A stretch of DNA of 24,654 nt from contig JAVCCG010000078.1 of assembly GCA_030765605.1 (NCBI GenBank), positions 1-24,654 of the forward strand, in the 5' to 3' direction. Below are positions 9,401 through 16,795 of the stretch, one piece after another. Source of the stretch: Candidatus Alcyoniella australis. Its GTDB lineage: Bacteria > Lernaellota > Lernaellaia > JAVCCG01 > Alcyoniellaceae. Under the pieces are notes generated by a model. That model did not search any database. It worked only from the letters and a program-made list of their open reading frames with translations, and was not told where the DNA came from. Position numbers and translations under genes: made by a program. Positions within the stretch are counted from its first letter, which is position 1, and every line of letters starts with the position of its first letter.

Positions 9401-9767
9401 CAACAGCATCACGCCCCACTACGGCATGCAGAGTAGCGACCTGCTCTCGTCGCTGAACTCGGTTGCCGGAGTGGACTACGTTAAGTACGCGCCCAACGGC
9501 ACCACCGTGACCTTCACCATCGACTCGGCATTGTTCCAGGGCCCCGATGGGGTTCGAAACCTCTCGAGTATATTTAGCACCTTTTTCAAGAAAGGCGGCA
9601 TGCAGATCCAGCCCAACGTGATCAACCGTGAGATATTGCTCGACGCCTACGATCATCCGGAGAAATACCCGTATCTGCTGGTGCGCGTCGCTGGTTACTG
9701 TGCCTACTTCAATCATCTTTCCGATGATTTGAAGAAGATCATCATTAATCGGACCTGTTATTGTTAA
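6429..9767 (+). CDS. Fused radical-SAM activase and glycyl radical enzyme
   Basis: One uninterrupted frame of 1112 residues. Residues 30-280 are a PFL-activase-like radical SAM domain: TCVHDGPGIRTTIFFQGC, the cluster motif C54-x3-C58-x2-C61, GGGVTLSGGDPLLQ (99-112) and DLFLVDLKL (152-160). It lacks the two extra ferredoxin clusters of the longer activases. Residues 286-1112 are a complete GRE: substrate-barrel start at FPQRVYDI, the thiyl-radical loop GCVEP with Cys714 and Glu716, and the glycyl radical motif RVAGY with Gly1089 near the C-terminus. GCVEP resembles the glycerol/diol dehydratase and choline lyase branches rather than pyruvate formate-lyase, so a dehydratase or C-X lyase is likelier; the substrate cannot be read. 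Normally activase and GRE are separate proteins. The linker is only about ten residues. GGAG lies 9 bases before the ATG. Confidence 0.9.
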   Translation: MSVQGQHPLKQSVSGHPANKKQGLGKNKLRVLTIQRTCVHDGPGIRTTIFFQGCALRCLWCQNPESFSLNPDIALDNDYSIPEIAKIVLRDKDYYLKTGGGVTLSGGDPLLQDPAALISLLKLLKKEKIHVAVETSLHVPWKNVAKLAPYIDLFLVDLKLVGDEILHKKYTKQNTRLIRSNIKNLIDLKANVKFRMVMVPGYNDSQRDIMAAAKYLKSVSHRSIELLKYHNMYEDKAKQLGLELETLNITNDQALASVKKAVELFKKKGIKAACLDLDSSRHQAVFPQRVYDIQNAIRESDYELCFEVARLKTEYYKRNGFDKPNPVHRAERLDYVLCKKEVLIYPQELLVGNFTSKRRGSQPWEEYSGAVFGMILHHIDRQDPIPFKCSREDKIDFYKDILPFWLKHGLLTHAFDSFNGYAQYFARASEMNTGFNNNLAGIAHFIVNYERLLELGTSGLIEQVEIKRREHPENDQDFYDALIIALRSLESWAQNYADKLSELSRREPDQRRRAELEQLAAICRHVPRNPARTYHEALQCMLFLHIALCIESFENAVSPGRLDQILNPYYERDKAAGIIDYERAKELLALFILKMDEAFLVNDGDTYLRVGRLFETMSTDQTVTAGGLGRDGKDATNDLTYALLDICELQPYAVNMTARIHPDSPQKYLDRLAEVYINGSPMPALYNDELYLETLQRHYDTTIEDARNYAIVGCVEPNASDDHYGNTDCANMNVVLPMLQALKGQEDDLWHFDLPNRLEKMTTKAVEYNFDGDGKVSEFVNSRYNRLRKVYKKARAKKINPPQSMDELLERFQRRLNCLATSVLTDHQRIEKMISEQFTTPLTSSLSRNCLETGKDVNQGGAKFNSCGIQAVGITDAADSLHTVDQLVFKQKLYSIEEIIEAMDADFVGEKNQQIREALLAVPKFGQDDSQEAVDWVNRTLEIYNNALDQVPGCPRNGRYSAGYYALNVNDVYGKKTPSLPSGRMSGVPLANSITPHYGMQSSDLLSSLNSVAGVDYVKYAPNGTTVTFTIDSALFQGPDGVRNLSSIFSTFFKKGGMQIQPNVINREILLDAYDHPEKYPYLLVRVAGYCAYFNHLSDDLKKIIINRTCYC

Positions 9768-9870
9768 ACCAATAATTTCGGTTATTGTAGCCTTCGATGC
9801 GCTCGCGGCGAGGTTTCGCAGGACATCGAACCCGCCAAAGTGATTGATCTTCGAATTTTCGGAGGCACCG

Positions 9871-12099
9871 ATGAACTCCAATACCAGCCGCACCATTTTT
9901 CTGATGCTGGCTCTGCTCGCGATTGCTTGCGCCGCGTGTAATTTCGGATGCGCCAAGGATCAAGACGATTCTGGAAACGACGATAATAATGACTCCGGCG
10001 ACGACGACTCCAATGACGATGACGACGATTCCTTTCCCTTTATCGCCGCGGTTGATCCATTGCAGTGGAAACGCTATTCCTGCCCAGCCCAGCCAAGGGA
10101 GGGCATCACAATCGTCACCGGCAATTTCAATATCCACGGCGGCAAAGAGGGATCGCCCGAGGAAATCGGCCGGGCCCTCGCTGCTTACGGCCCGTTTGAT
10201 ATGTTTTCCTTGCAGGAATGCCCCGAGGAATATGCTCAGCCGATAGCCGAGGAACTGAGCATGTACTTCTTCTACGCTGAAGAGCAATCCCTGATGTCGG
10301 CCACGCCGCTGATCGATCCCCAACGGCACGAATACGCGGTCGCGGGCTGGGGGCGTTTTCTGCACGCAACAGTCGAGATCAAAGGCCGGGAGGTTTCCGT
10401 TTACGGCGTGCATGTGAATTGGGATGATGTCGGCGATCTGCAAAACCGCGAATTGGTCGACGACTATCTGGCCCTCGATCCGGTCGAGCGCATCCTGCTG
10501 ATGGGCGACTGGAACGAGGAATTGGGCTCCACCCAGGCCCGGATTCTGGATGAGTGCCTGGCCGATACCTGGGCGTCCCTGGGCGTTTGCCCGTCGTGTA
10601 GAACGACCTGGCCGGCTGTGATGTTCTACGGCGCGGAAGGCCAGCAGTTGATCGACAACACCTATTTCAACAAATCTTCCGGCGGCTGCGCTGTGGACGG
10701 CGAGATCATTCACCTGACGCCCAACCGCTCGGACCACAAGCCGCAGACCACCAGCGTCTTTTTCCCGGACACGGTCGGCTTCGTACCGCCGCTACTGCTC
10801 GACGTGGTTTATGGCCTGGGGCCCGAATCGATCGGACTGCTTTTCGACAAGCCGCTGGCCGACGCCCAGGTGGAGCTTTATGCCGGAGACACTGAGATCG
10901 AATTATCACACCTGCAGATCATCGGCGAGGGCACACTGGTTCAGGTTGTGGCGGCTCACGCATTGCCCACCGGCATCGAGCTGACCGCCCGCGTCCTTTC
11001 TGCCGTTGATCTCGACGGCGCCCAGACCACTCAAATCTTGGAGCTTTCCTTTCCGCTTTACGAAAATCTCGTGGAGAACCCCGGTGCGGAGCTGGGCGAA
11101 CCCGGCTGGACCTTGGATGGTATGGAGCCGTCTTCCGGGTTCAATCACGTGCTTCCCCTGGCCGGTGACAGTTATTTCTGCGGATCATTGGCCACGCTCC
11201 AAGGGCGGGCCGAGCAGATGGTCCCCTTGGCGGATTTTGCCGAGGTCATCGATGCTGGTCACGGTCTGCTGGTTTTTGGAGGAGCCTCGGCCACGGGATA
11301 CCGAATTGAGGAAGGCGGCACATCCAATATCCTGCTTCCCCATGACGAAGGCGAAGGGGTTGTGGAACTGCTCGACGAACAGGGCAATCTTCTCAAACAC
11401 ATTTCGGGGAGACGGTTCGACGTGATGTATTGGCAACCCTGGCGGGTGACGGATACGATTCCGCCCGGAACCCGTTTTGCCAAGATCATTCTACGGGCTG
11501 TGGCCGGCGAAATGCCTCTGACCTTCAACTCGACATCCTTCGATGCCCTGCACTTGTCAGTCGTGACCCTGGATAAACCGCACGAGCTGGTCGGAGGCAA
11601 CCTGGTGGCCAATCCGCTGTTTGAGGACGGCCGGGCTTACTGGAATATTCCCGCCGGTGTCATCCTGGCAAAAGATCATTTCATCCCCATCCGATCCAAC
11701 GTCAACGTCAACACGGCCACAGGCGATTACTGGCTCGGCGCGTTTTTGGTAGCACCGGAGGCAAAGACGGTTTCACAGGTTATTCCCCTCACCACCTATG
11801 CCGATCGGATCGCCGCAGGCAAGCTCGCCTTGCAATGGGGTTCGTACCTACGCACATGGAATCCGCGCTCAAACGCTGTTTTACGGCTTTCGTTCCTGGG
11901 CGATTCGGGCGAACTCTTGCAAAGCGATGAGCTGGGTCCGGTCAACATTCCCGAATGGTTCCAATACAGCAAGACCACCGCCGTGCCGACCGGCGCTGTG
12001 GCAGTACACTTCGAATGGATCGCGGCGGGCGACAGCATCGTGGCTGGGGTCATTTCATTCTTCGACGCGCCTTGGGTCTATCCCCTGACTCTGGAGTAA
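9871..12099 (+). CDS. Lipoprotein with endonuclease/exonuclease/phosphatase domain and beta-sandwich modules
   Basis: 742 residues. Signal peptide with candidate lipid-attachment cysteines at 20, 23 or 27, then an Asp/Asn-rich linker (30-53). The EEP domain (about 78-297) shows all its motifs: GNFNIHG (N87), LQE (E116), VHVNW (H181), GDWN (D213, N215) and SDHKP (D288, H289). Such enzymes cut phosphodiester or phosphomonoester bonds of nucleic acids, inositol phosphates or phospholipids with a divalent metal. Residues about 305-395 look like an Ig-like module. Two modules starting near 397 (NLVENPGAE) and 575 (NLVANPLFEDG) resemble CBM4/9-type carbohydrate-binding sandwiches. It likely sits outside the cytoplasm, bound to a glycan or the cell surface. 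ATG chosen because GGAGG lies 5 bases upstream. Placed 103 bp after the GRE; co-transcription is uncertain. Confidence 0.8.
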   Translation: MNSNTSRTIFLMLALLAIACAACNFGCAKDQDDSGNDDNNDSGDDDSNDDDDDSFPFIAAVDPLQWKRYSCPAQPREGITIVTGNFNIHGGKEGSPEEIGRALAAYGPFDMFSLQECPEEYAQPIAEELSMYFFYAEEQSLMSATPLIDPQRHEYAVAGWGRFLHATVEIKGREVSVYGVHVNWDDVGDLQNRELVDDYLALDPVERILLMGDWNEELGSTQARILDECLADTWASLGVCPSCRTTWPAVMFYGAEGQQLIDNTYFNKSSGGCAVDGEIIHLTPNRSDHKPQTTSVFFPDTVGFVPPLLLDVVYGLGPESIGLLFDKPLADAQVELYAGDTEIELSHLQIIGEGTLVQVVAAHALPTGIELTARVLSAVDLDGAQTTQILELSFPLYENLVENPGAELGEPGWTLDGMEPSSGFNHVLPLAGDSYFCGSLATLQGRAEQMVPLADFAEVIDAGHGLLVFGGASATGYRIEEGGTSNILLPHDEGEGVVELLDEQGNLLKHISGRRFDVMYWQPWRVTDTIPPGTRFAKIILRAVAGEMPLTFNSTSFDALHLSVVTLDKPHELVGGNLVANPLFEDGRAYWNIPAGVILAKDHFIPIRSNVNVNTATGDYWLGAFLVAPEAKTVSQVIPLTTYADRIAAGKLALQWGSYLRTWNPRSNAVLRLSFLGDSGELLQSDELGPVNIPEWFQYSKTTAVPTGAVAVHFEWIAAGDSIVAGVISFFDAPWVYPLTLE

Positions 12100-12111
12100 A
12101 GCGCGGCTACC

Positions 12112-12353
12112 ATCGTCTTCTTTACTCGCAAAGGGTTTCGCAAAAGAACTTTCCAGCCCAACAGCCGAATCGATCTGGGCAACGACAGAGTGATATGCAT
12201 CAGCCAACGACTGAAATTGGTCCCCAAGACATAGTCCCTGGCGCCGTTCACATTTAGGGTCTTTGCCTCTGCGATTTCGGCATGGATTTCTGTGATGTTC
12301 TTTTCGTTGACTCGCCTTAAAACAACCGGAAGCGGAGCGCTGTCGCTCGCCAA
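12112..12353 (-). pseudogene. Fragment of a 2-oxoacid dehydrogenase E2-like acyltransferase
   Basis: The minus strand encodes about 80 residues, including PLPVVLRRVNEKNITEIHAE and DYVLGTNFSRWLMHI, and ends at LLRNPLRVKKTM. I recognise this as the middle of a small E2-like (chloramphenicol-acetyltransferase fold) family in which 'KKTMG-TV-x-VTSVG' normally follows. Here the family pattern stops at the Met and unrelated sequence leads to a stop at 12078. The 5' side is cut by the inverted repeat at 12340, and no ATG or ribosome binding site remains. It looks like a decayed remnant truncated on both sides. Family assignment is from memory of the motif. Confidence 0.42.
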
Positions 12354-12374
12354 AACTCGTTAATCGATGGATTC
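12340..12374 (-). repeat. Copy A of the 35-bp repeat (inverted)
   Basis: The outer 21 bases, CTGTCGCTCGCCAAAACTCG plus T, are the exact reverse complement of 12482-12502; across 35 bases the match is 29/35. With copy B it forms terminal inverted repeats of a 163-bp MITE-like element (12340-12502) holding no gene. No clear target-site duplication flanks it. Confidence 0.7.
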
Positions 12375-12467
12375 AACACGTTGGTAGCCTGACAGGTCAG
12401 TTTTTAACAGATTGCGAGCTTTAATGTGGCCAAACATACGCCACTGCTGGCAGGCTGCTAACATAGC

Positions 12468-12502
12468 GATTTCATTGACGGACGAGTTTTGGCGAGCGAC
12501 AG
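12468..12502 (+). repeat. Copy B of the 35-bp repeat
   Basis: A 35-base sequence whose last 21 bases begin ACGAGTTTTGGCGAGCGACA. It is 34/35 identical to 23828-23862 in the same orientation and lies 32 bases beyond the hemL stop, so B and C flank the whole heme operon as direct repeats. Confidence 0.75.
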
Positions 12503-12534
12503 CCGGGAGCGACCATCCATAAGCTCGATCCGGC

Positions 12535-13809
12535 CTAAGCGAACGCCGCTTTTGCCGCGTCAAGGGTCTTTTCAAGCTCGGCGTCGACGTGGGCCGCGCT
12601 TATGAACCAGGCCTCAAAGGCCGACGGCGGCAGATAGACGCCTGCGTTTAGCATGGCGTTGAAAAACGCACCGAAGCGGGCTGTGTCCGTGGTCTTGGCC
12701 GAGGCGAAATCGAACACCCTGGACGTTGTGAAAAACATTGTCATCATCGACCCTACCCGGTTGATCGCAACCGGCACGCCCGCATTTTTTGCTCTTTCAA
12801 TCAGGCCCGCCTCAAGCCTCGCCCCATAGCTTTCCAGCGCGTCGTAGACATCTTGGGTGAGCAGGCTGAGCGTGGCGTATCCGGCGGCCATGGCCAGCGG
12901 GTTACCCGACAGCGTGCCCGCCTGGTAGACGGGTCCCAAAGGGCTCAAGTTGTCCATGATTTCGGCTTTTCCGCCAAAAGCGCCCACAGGCAGCCCGCCG
13001 CCGATCACCTTGCCCATGCAGGTAAGGTCCGGCGTCACGCCGAAAAGCCCCTGGGCCGAGCCGGGCCCGACCCGAAAGCCTGTCATCACCTCATCGAAGA
13101 TAAGCACGATCCCGTCTCGGTCGCAAAGCTCGCGCAGCCCCTGTAAAAACCCGGGCCGCGGCCCGATAACGCCCATATTTCCGGCAACAGGCTCAACAAT
13201 GACGGCGGCGATCTCGCCCGGGTTGTTGTCCGCAAGCGCCATCACCGATTCGAGGTCGTTGAACTGGGCTGTCAGGGTGTCTTTTGCTACGCCCGCGGTC
13301 ACGCCGGACGAATCGGGCTCGCCAAATGTCAGCGCGCCCGACCCGGCTTTTATCAAAAACGAATCGCCGTGGCCGTGGTAGCAGCCTTCGAACTTGATCG
13401 CCTTGGCCCTGCCCGTGAAGCCTCTGGCAAGCCGCAAAGCGCCCATGGTCGCCTCGGTGCCCGAGTTGACGAACCGGATCTTTTCGACGGAATTCACACG
13501 CTCACAAACAAGCGCGCCGAGCAGGTGCTCCATCTCACCGGGCGCACCGAAGCTGGTGCCCTTTTCGACGCTTTCCAAAAGCGCCCTGGTCACCTCGGGC
13601 CGGGAGTGGCCCAGGATCATCGGGCCCCATGAGCCCACGTAATCGACGTAGTCGTTGCCATCGACATCGCGCATGACAGCGCCTTTTGCCGATGCGAAAA
13701 ACACAGGCTCGCCGCCCACCGAGCGAAAGGCGCGCACAGGCGAGTTGACCCCGCCCACCAGCACCTTTTGCGCCATGTCGAACATCTTTTTAGAACTGTC
13801 CCGTCTCAT
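12535..13809 (-). CDS. hemL: Glutamate-1-semialdehyde 2,1-aminomutase
   Basis: 424 residues, normal length. A PLP enzyme that converts glutamate-1-semialdehyde to 5-aminolevulinate, the first committed tetrapyrrole precursor. Diagnostic motifs: GGVNSPVRAF near the N-terminus, NSGTEATMGALRLAR, FEGCYHGHGD, FDEVMTGFR and the PLP-lysine motif MGKVIGGGLPVGAFGG. The ATG overlaps the ahbD stop by four bases (ATGA), so translation is probably coupled. Last gene of the operon, ending just before repeat copy B. It works on the product of HemA, encoded near the other end of the same operon. Confidence 0.96.
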   Translation of the reverse strand: MRRDSSKKMFDMAQKVLVGGVNSPVRAFRSVGGEPVFFASAKGAVMRDVDGNDYVDYVGSWGPMILGHSRPEVTRALLESVEKGTSFGAPGEMEHLLGALVCERVNSVEKIRFVNSGTEATMGALRLARGFTGRAKAIKFEGCYHGHGDSFLIKAGSGALTFGEPDSSGVTAGVAKDTLTAQFNDLESVMALADNNPGEIAAVIVEPVAGNMGVIGPRPGFLQGLRELCDRDGIVLIFDEVMTGFRVGPGSAQGLFGVTPDLTCMGKVIGGGLPVGAFGGKAEIMDNLSPLGPVYQAGTLSGNPLAMAAGYATLSLLTQDVYDALESYGARLEAGLIERAKNAGVPVAINRVGSMMTMFFTTSRVFDFASAKTTDTARFGAFFNAMLNAGVYLPPSAFEAWFISAAHVDAELEKTLDAAKAAFA

Positions 13810-14882
13810 CTACCCTCCCGGCGCTTTTTCGGCTCATAAACGCAATACGGCTCTTCGGCGAAATAATCGCCTGTGGCGGCAAATGCCCTTGCGCGACAAC
13901 CGCCGCAGACCTTGCGAAACTCGCAATAGCCACACTTGCCCTTGTAATTTTCCCAGTCACGCAATTTGAGAAAAAACTCGCTTTCCCGCCAGATCTTCTT
14001 AAACGACAAGCCGCTTTGAAGCAGGTCACCTGCCTCCTCTTCCGCAAACCCGCACATCTGCACCTTGCCCACGTGGGATATGAACGCGAAGCTAAGCCCG
14101 CCCATGCAGCCTTTGCTCATGGCGTCCATGCCATGGGTCTCGACCGTGACGCTGCGGCCCGCGGCGCGCTCTTTTTGGCGAAAAATCCGGTAGTAATGGG
14201 GCGCGCAGGTCGGCTTGAAATTCAGCGGCAGATCGCCCCGCCTTTCGTAGATCCATACGAGCGTTTCCTCGTACTGCTCCGGGGTGATGGCAAGGTCGGC
14301 CATCTGTTTGCCCCTGCCTGTGGGCACCAGCAAAAACGGGTGAAACGCCACAGCGCCAAGGCTGACCGAAAGATCGAGGATCTCGGGAAGCCGGTCCAGG
14401 TTTACCTTGCTCACCGTGGTGTTGATCTGAAACTCAAGGCCCACCTTTTTCGCGTTTTCGATCGCGGTCATGGCCCCGTCAAATGCGCCCACAACCCCGC
14501 GAAAAGCGTCGTGGCTTTTGGCGTCGGGACCGTCGAGGCTGATTGAGATGCGCTGTATCCCGGCGTCTTTGAACTCCTTTGCCTTTTTCTCGGTCAGAAG
14601 CATCCCGCAAGGGGCCATGACCATCCGAAGGCCCAGCGATGCGCCGTAACGGGTGATTTCGAGAATGTCGTCTCGCAGCATCGGCTCGCCGCCGGTCAGG
14701 ATGATGATCGGCTTTGCAAACGATGCGATGTCGTCCATCACCGCCTTGATCTGATCCGTGTCGAGTTCGCCCGCATAAGGGCCCTTGCAGGCGGCGGCGC
14801 GGCAGTGCATGCATTCCAGCACGCACGAGCGGGTCACCTCCCATGCGATCAGCCGCGGGATGAAAGCATCGTGTTCTTTCAA
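13806..14882 (-). CDS. ahbD: Heme b synthase, radical SAM (AhbD)
   Basis: 358 residues. Radical SAM enzyme of the siroheme-dependent pathway that oxidatively decarboxylates two propionates of Fe-coproporphyrin III to the vinyl groups of heme b. The cluster motif is C20-x3-C24-x2-C27 in [15 protein letters not shown], followed by [11 protein letters not shown]. The C-terminus carries a SPASM-like auxiliary cluster region (GCMGG..., [23 protein letters not shown]). TTG is the start: it overlaps the hemB TGA by four bases, and the first in-frame ATG falls inside the cluster motif, so no ATG start is possible. AhbD is told from AhbC by the '[14 protein letters not shown]..' pattern and by lacking AhbC's N-terminal extension. 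Confidence 0.92.
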   Translation of the reverse strand: MKEHDAFIPRLIAWEVTRSCVLECMHCRAAACKGPYAGELDTDQIKAVMDDIASFAKPIIILTGGEPMLRDDILEITRYGASLGLRMVMAPCGMLLTEKKAKEFKDAGIQRISISLDGPDAKSHDAFRGVVGAFDGAMTAIENAKKVGLEFQINTTVSKVNLDRLPEILDLSVSLGAVAFHPFLLVPTGRGKQMADLAITPEQYEETLVWIYERRGDLPLNFKPTCAPHYYRIFRQKERAAGRSVTVETHGMDAMSKGCMGGLSFAFISHVGKVQMCGFAEEEAGDLLQSGLSFKKIWRESEFFLKLRDWENYKGKCGYCEFRKVCGGCRARAFAATGDYFAEEPYCVYEPKKRREGR

Positions 14883-15859
14883 CGGCCGCCCCGGATCAGG
14901 GCCGCAGCCTCCATGGCGAAGTAGGTGAGGATAATCTGCGCGCCGGCTCTGCGGATCGATATCAAAGACTCCATCATGGCCCGCTCGCCGTCCAGCCAGC
15001 CCCGCTCGGCTGCGGCCTTTATCATGGCAAACTCGCCTGACACGTTGTACGCGGCGATGGGCAGCTCGAACTCGTCGGCTGCGCGGCGGATCACGTCGAG
15101 ATACGGCAGCGCCGGTTTGACCATGACGATGTCGGCTCCCTCGTCGATGTCAAGGGAGATTTCCCTTATCGCCTCGTCCAGGTTGGCCGGGTCCATCTGG
15201 TAGGACCGCCGGTCCCCGAACGCCGGGGCCGAATCAGCGGCCTCTCGAAACGGGCCGTAAAACGATGAGCAGTACTTGGCCGAATAAGCCATGATCGCCT
15301 TGTCCACAAACCCAGCGTCGTCCAGCGCCTCTCGTATCACGCCCACCCGGCCGTCCATCATGTCCGAAGGCGCCACAATGTCCGCTCCCGCATCCGCATG
15401 ACTCAGCGCTGTCCGGGCCAGCAACGGCAACGTCGCGTCGTTGTCAACGGCGTTTTGCTCGATCACGCCGCAATGCCCGTGGCTGGTGTACTCGCAAAGG
15501 CACACGTCGGTAATCACGGTCAGGTAGGGCACGGCTTTCTTGATGGCCCGCACCGCGCTTTGCACGATCCCGTTATCGTCCCATGCGCCCGAGCCGTTAT
15601 CGTCCTTGGACTCGGGGATGCCGAACAGGATCACAGCCGGGATGTCGAGCGATTGGATCTTTTCGCATTCGGCGGCGATCAGGTCCACCGACATCCGAAA
15701 GCATCCGGGCATGGCCCCAATGGGCTCGCTTATACCCCTGCCCGGCCGAACGAAAAGCGGCATGACAAGGTTGTCGCAGCTTATGCGGGTCTGGCGCACC
15801 ATCCGCCTTATGTTCTCGCTGATCCGAAGCCGTCGCAGCCGCTCGACTGGAAATGGCAT
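14879..15859 (-). CDS. hemB: Delta-aminolevulinic acid dehydratase (porphobilinogen synthase)
   Basis: 326 residues, family length. Condenses two 5-aminolevulinates to porphobilinogen. It shows the zinc-type metal site [14 protein letters not shown], the first active-site lysine in [16 protein letters not shown] and the Schiff-base lysine in [10 protein letters not shown]. The ATG directly abuts the ahbB TAG, with GGAGG 8 bases upstream. It lies between ahbB and ahbD, an arrangement also seen in sulfate-reducing bacteria where hemB travels with ahb genes. Confidence 0.96.
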   Translation of the reverse strand: MPFPVERLRRLRISENIRRMVRQTRISCDNLVMPLFVRPGRGISEPIGAMPGCFRMSVDLIAAECEKIQSLDIPAVILFGIPESKDDNGSGAWDDNGIVQSAVRAIKKAVPYLTVITDVCLCEYTSHGHCGVIEQNAVDNDATLPLLARTALSHADAGADIVAPSDMMDGRVGVIREALDDAGFVDKAIMAYSAKYCSSFYGPFREAADSAPAFGDRRSYQMDPANLDEAIREISLDIDEGADIVMVKPALPYLDVIRRAADEFELPIAAYNVSGEFAMIKAAAERGWLDGERAMMESLISIRRAGAQIILTYFAMEAAALIRGGR

Positions 15860-16336
15860 CTAATCGTCCTCCGAAAAATAGCGCATGCTGGTGCGCTTTA
15901 GCTCTTTTATTGAAAACAAAACCTCGTATCGTGTTTCGCCCGTCTGATTTGCGATCTTTTCGGCCACGGCCAAAACCTCATCGCGGGTCCGACCGTGTAT
16001 CATCGCGTAAAGGTTGTAAGGCCAGTCGATAATCCTGGGCCGCAAGTAGCAGTGGCTCACCTCGCGCCTTTTGGTCATGATCGAAGCGACCGCATCGACC
16101 CTGTCATCGGCCACGTCGAAAGCGGCCATGCCGTTGGCAAGATAGCCCAGATTTTTATGGCGGACCGCCATGCCGAAACGGCGCATAACACCCTCGGCCT
16201 TCATCGTGGCGATCTCGGATACGATATCCTCCTCGGACAATCCCATAATCTTCGCAAGCTTTGAATAAGGCCGGGGCTCAAGCGGCAGATCGCCCTGTAT
16301 AAACCTTATGATCTTGATGCGCTCAGCTTGCGTCAT
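15860..16336 (-). CDS. ahbB: Siroheme decarboxylase subunit AhbB
   Basis: 158 residues of the Lrp/AsnC fold: an N-terminal winged helix followed by a ferredoxin-like domain. With AhbA it removes two acetate carboxyls from siroheme to give 12,18-didecarboxysiroheme. The family patterns RRFGMAVRHKNLGYLANGMA and SHCYLRPRIIDWPYNLYAM match the heme-binding subunit I know as AhbB. The ATG at 16336 overlaps ahbA by 14 bases and has GAGAG upstream; a longer frame upstream only shadows ahbA. Which of the pair is called A or B is less certain than their membership in the complex. Confidence 0.86.
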   Translation of the reverse strand: MTQAERIKIIRFIQGDLPLEPRPYSKLAKIMGLSEEDIVSEIATMKAEGVMRRFGMAVRHKNLGYLANGMAAFDVADDRVDAVASIMTKRREVSHCYLRPRIIDWPYNLYAMIHGRTRDEVLAVAEKIANQTGETRYEVLFSIKELKRTSMRYFSEDD

Positions 16337-16793
16337 CAGCGCTCTCAAGGGTTTTAAAATCGACCTTAAGTTTGTAAAACCGCTCGGCGGGCAGGCTGTG
16401 AAGAACCAGAACGCCGGGAAGCTTTGCGATCCTTGCAAGTATCTTGGCGCGGGCCGAATCGCCCTTTGCGATCAGCGTGAACCAGACGTTGTAGCTTGCA
16501 TCGCGTAGGTAGTTGTGGGTCACGCCGTTGTATTCGTTGATCGCATCCGTGGTTTCTTCCAACAGATCGGGCGAAACCCTTGCTGCGACCAGGGTCGATA
16601 CGTACCCGAGCTTTCGCGGATCGAAAAGCGCGCCGATCCTACGGATGATTTGGCGCTCTTTGAGCGCGCCAAGACGGCGGATCACCTCTGATTCATCACT
16701 GCCCACGCGCCGCCCGATCTCGGCGTACGGAGATACGCAGATCGGAAAATCGGTCTGAATCATCTCAACGATGGCCCGGTCCAGCGCGTCCAT
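16323..16793 (-). CDS. ahbA: Siroheme decarboxylase subunit AhbA
   Basis: 156 residues, an Lrp/AsnC-like protein paralogous to its neighbour AhbB. Signature stretches: DLAIGRRVG-type winged helix (here YAEIGRRVGSDESEVIRRL), IIRRIGALFDPRKLGYVSTL and GVTHNYLRDASYNVWFTLI. It pairs with AhbB to decarboxylate siroheme. The ATG at 16793 is preferred over the GTG two codons earlier, because GGAG lies 5 bases before the ATG; this places it two bases after the ahbC stop. Lrp-like fold notwithstanding, the conserved 'THNYLR' and 'YN.WFTL' patterns point to the enzyme rather than a regulator. Confidence 0.86.
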   Translation of the reverse strand: MDALDRAIVEMIQTDFPICVSPYAEIGRRVGSDESEVIRRLGALKERQIIRRIGALFDPRKLGYVSTLVAARVSPDLLEETTDAINEYNGVTHNYLRDASYNVWFTLIAKGDSARAKILARIAKLPGVLVLHSLPAERFYKLKVDFKTLESADDAS

Positions 16794-16795
16794 TG

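Noticed and set aside
9758-9787. TTATTG / CAATAA / TTATTG, two alternative hairpins after the GRE stop
   Set aside because: Six-base AT-only stems without a T-run; too weak for a terminator and likely chance.
12360-12575. 71-codon minus-strand frame across the repeat element
   Set aside because: It overlaps both repeat copies and the hemL end, and has no motif.
16323-16793. AhbA/AhbB as Lrp-family transcription regulators
   Set aside because: They carry the Lrp fold, but the conserved THNYLR/YN.WFTL and SHCY/WPYN patterns and the ahbC, hemB, ahbD neighbours mark siroheme decarboxylase.
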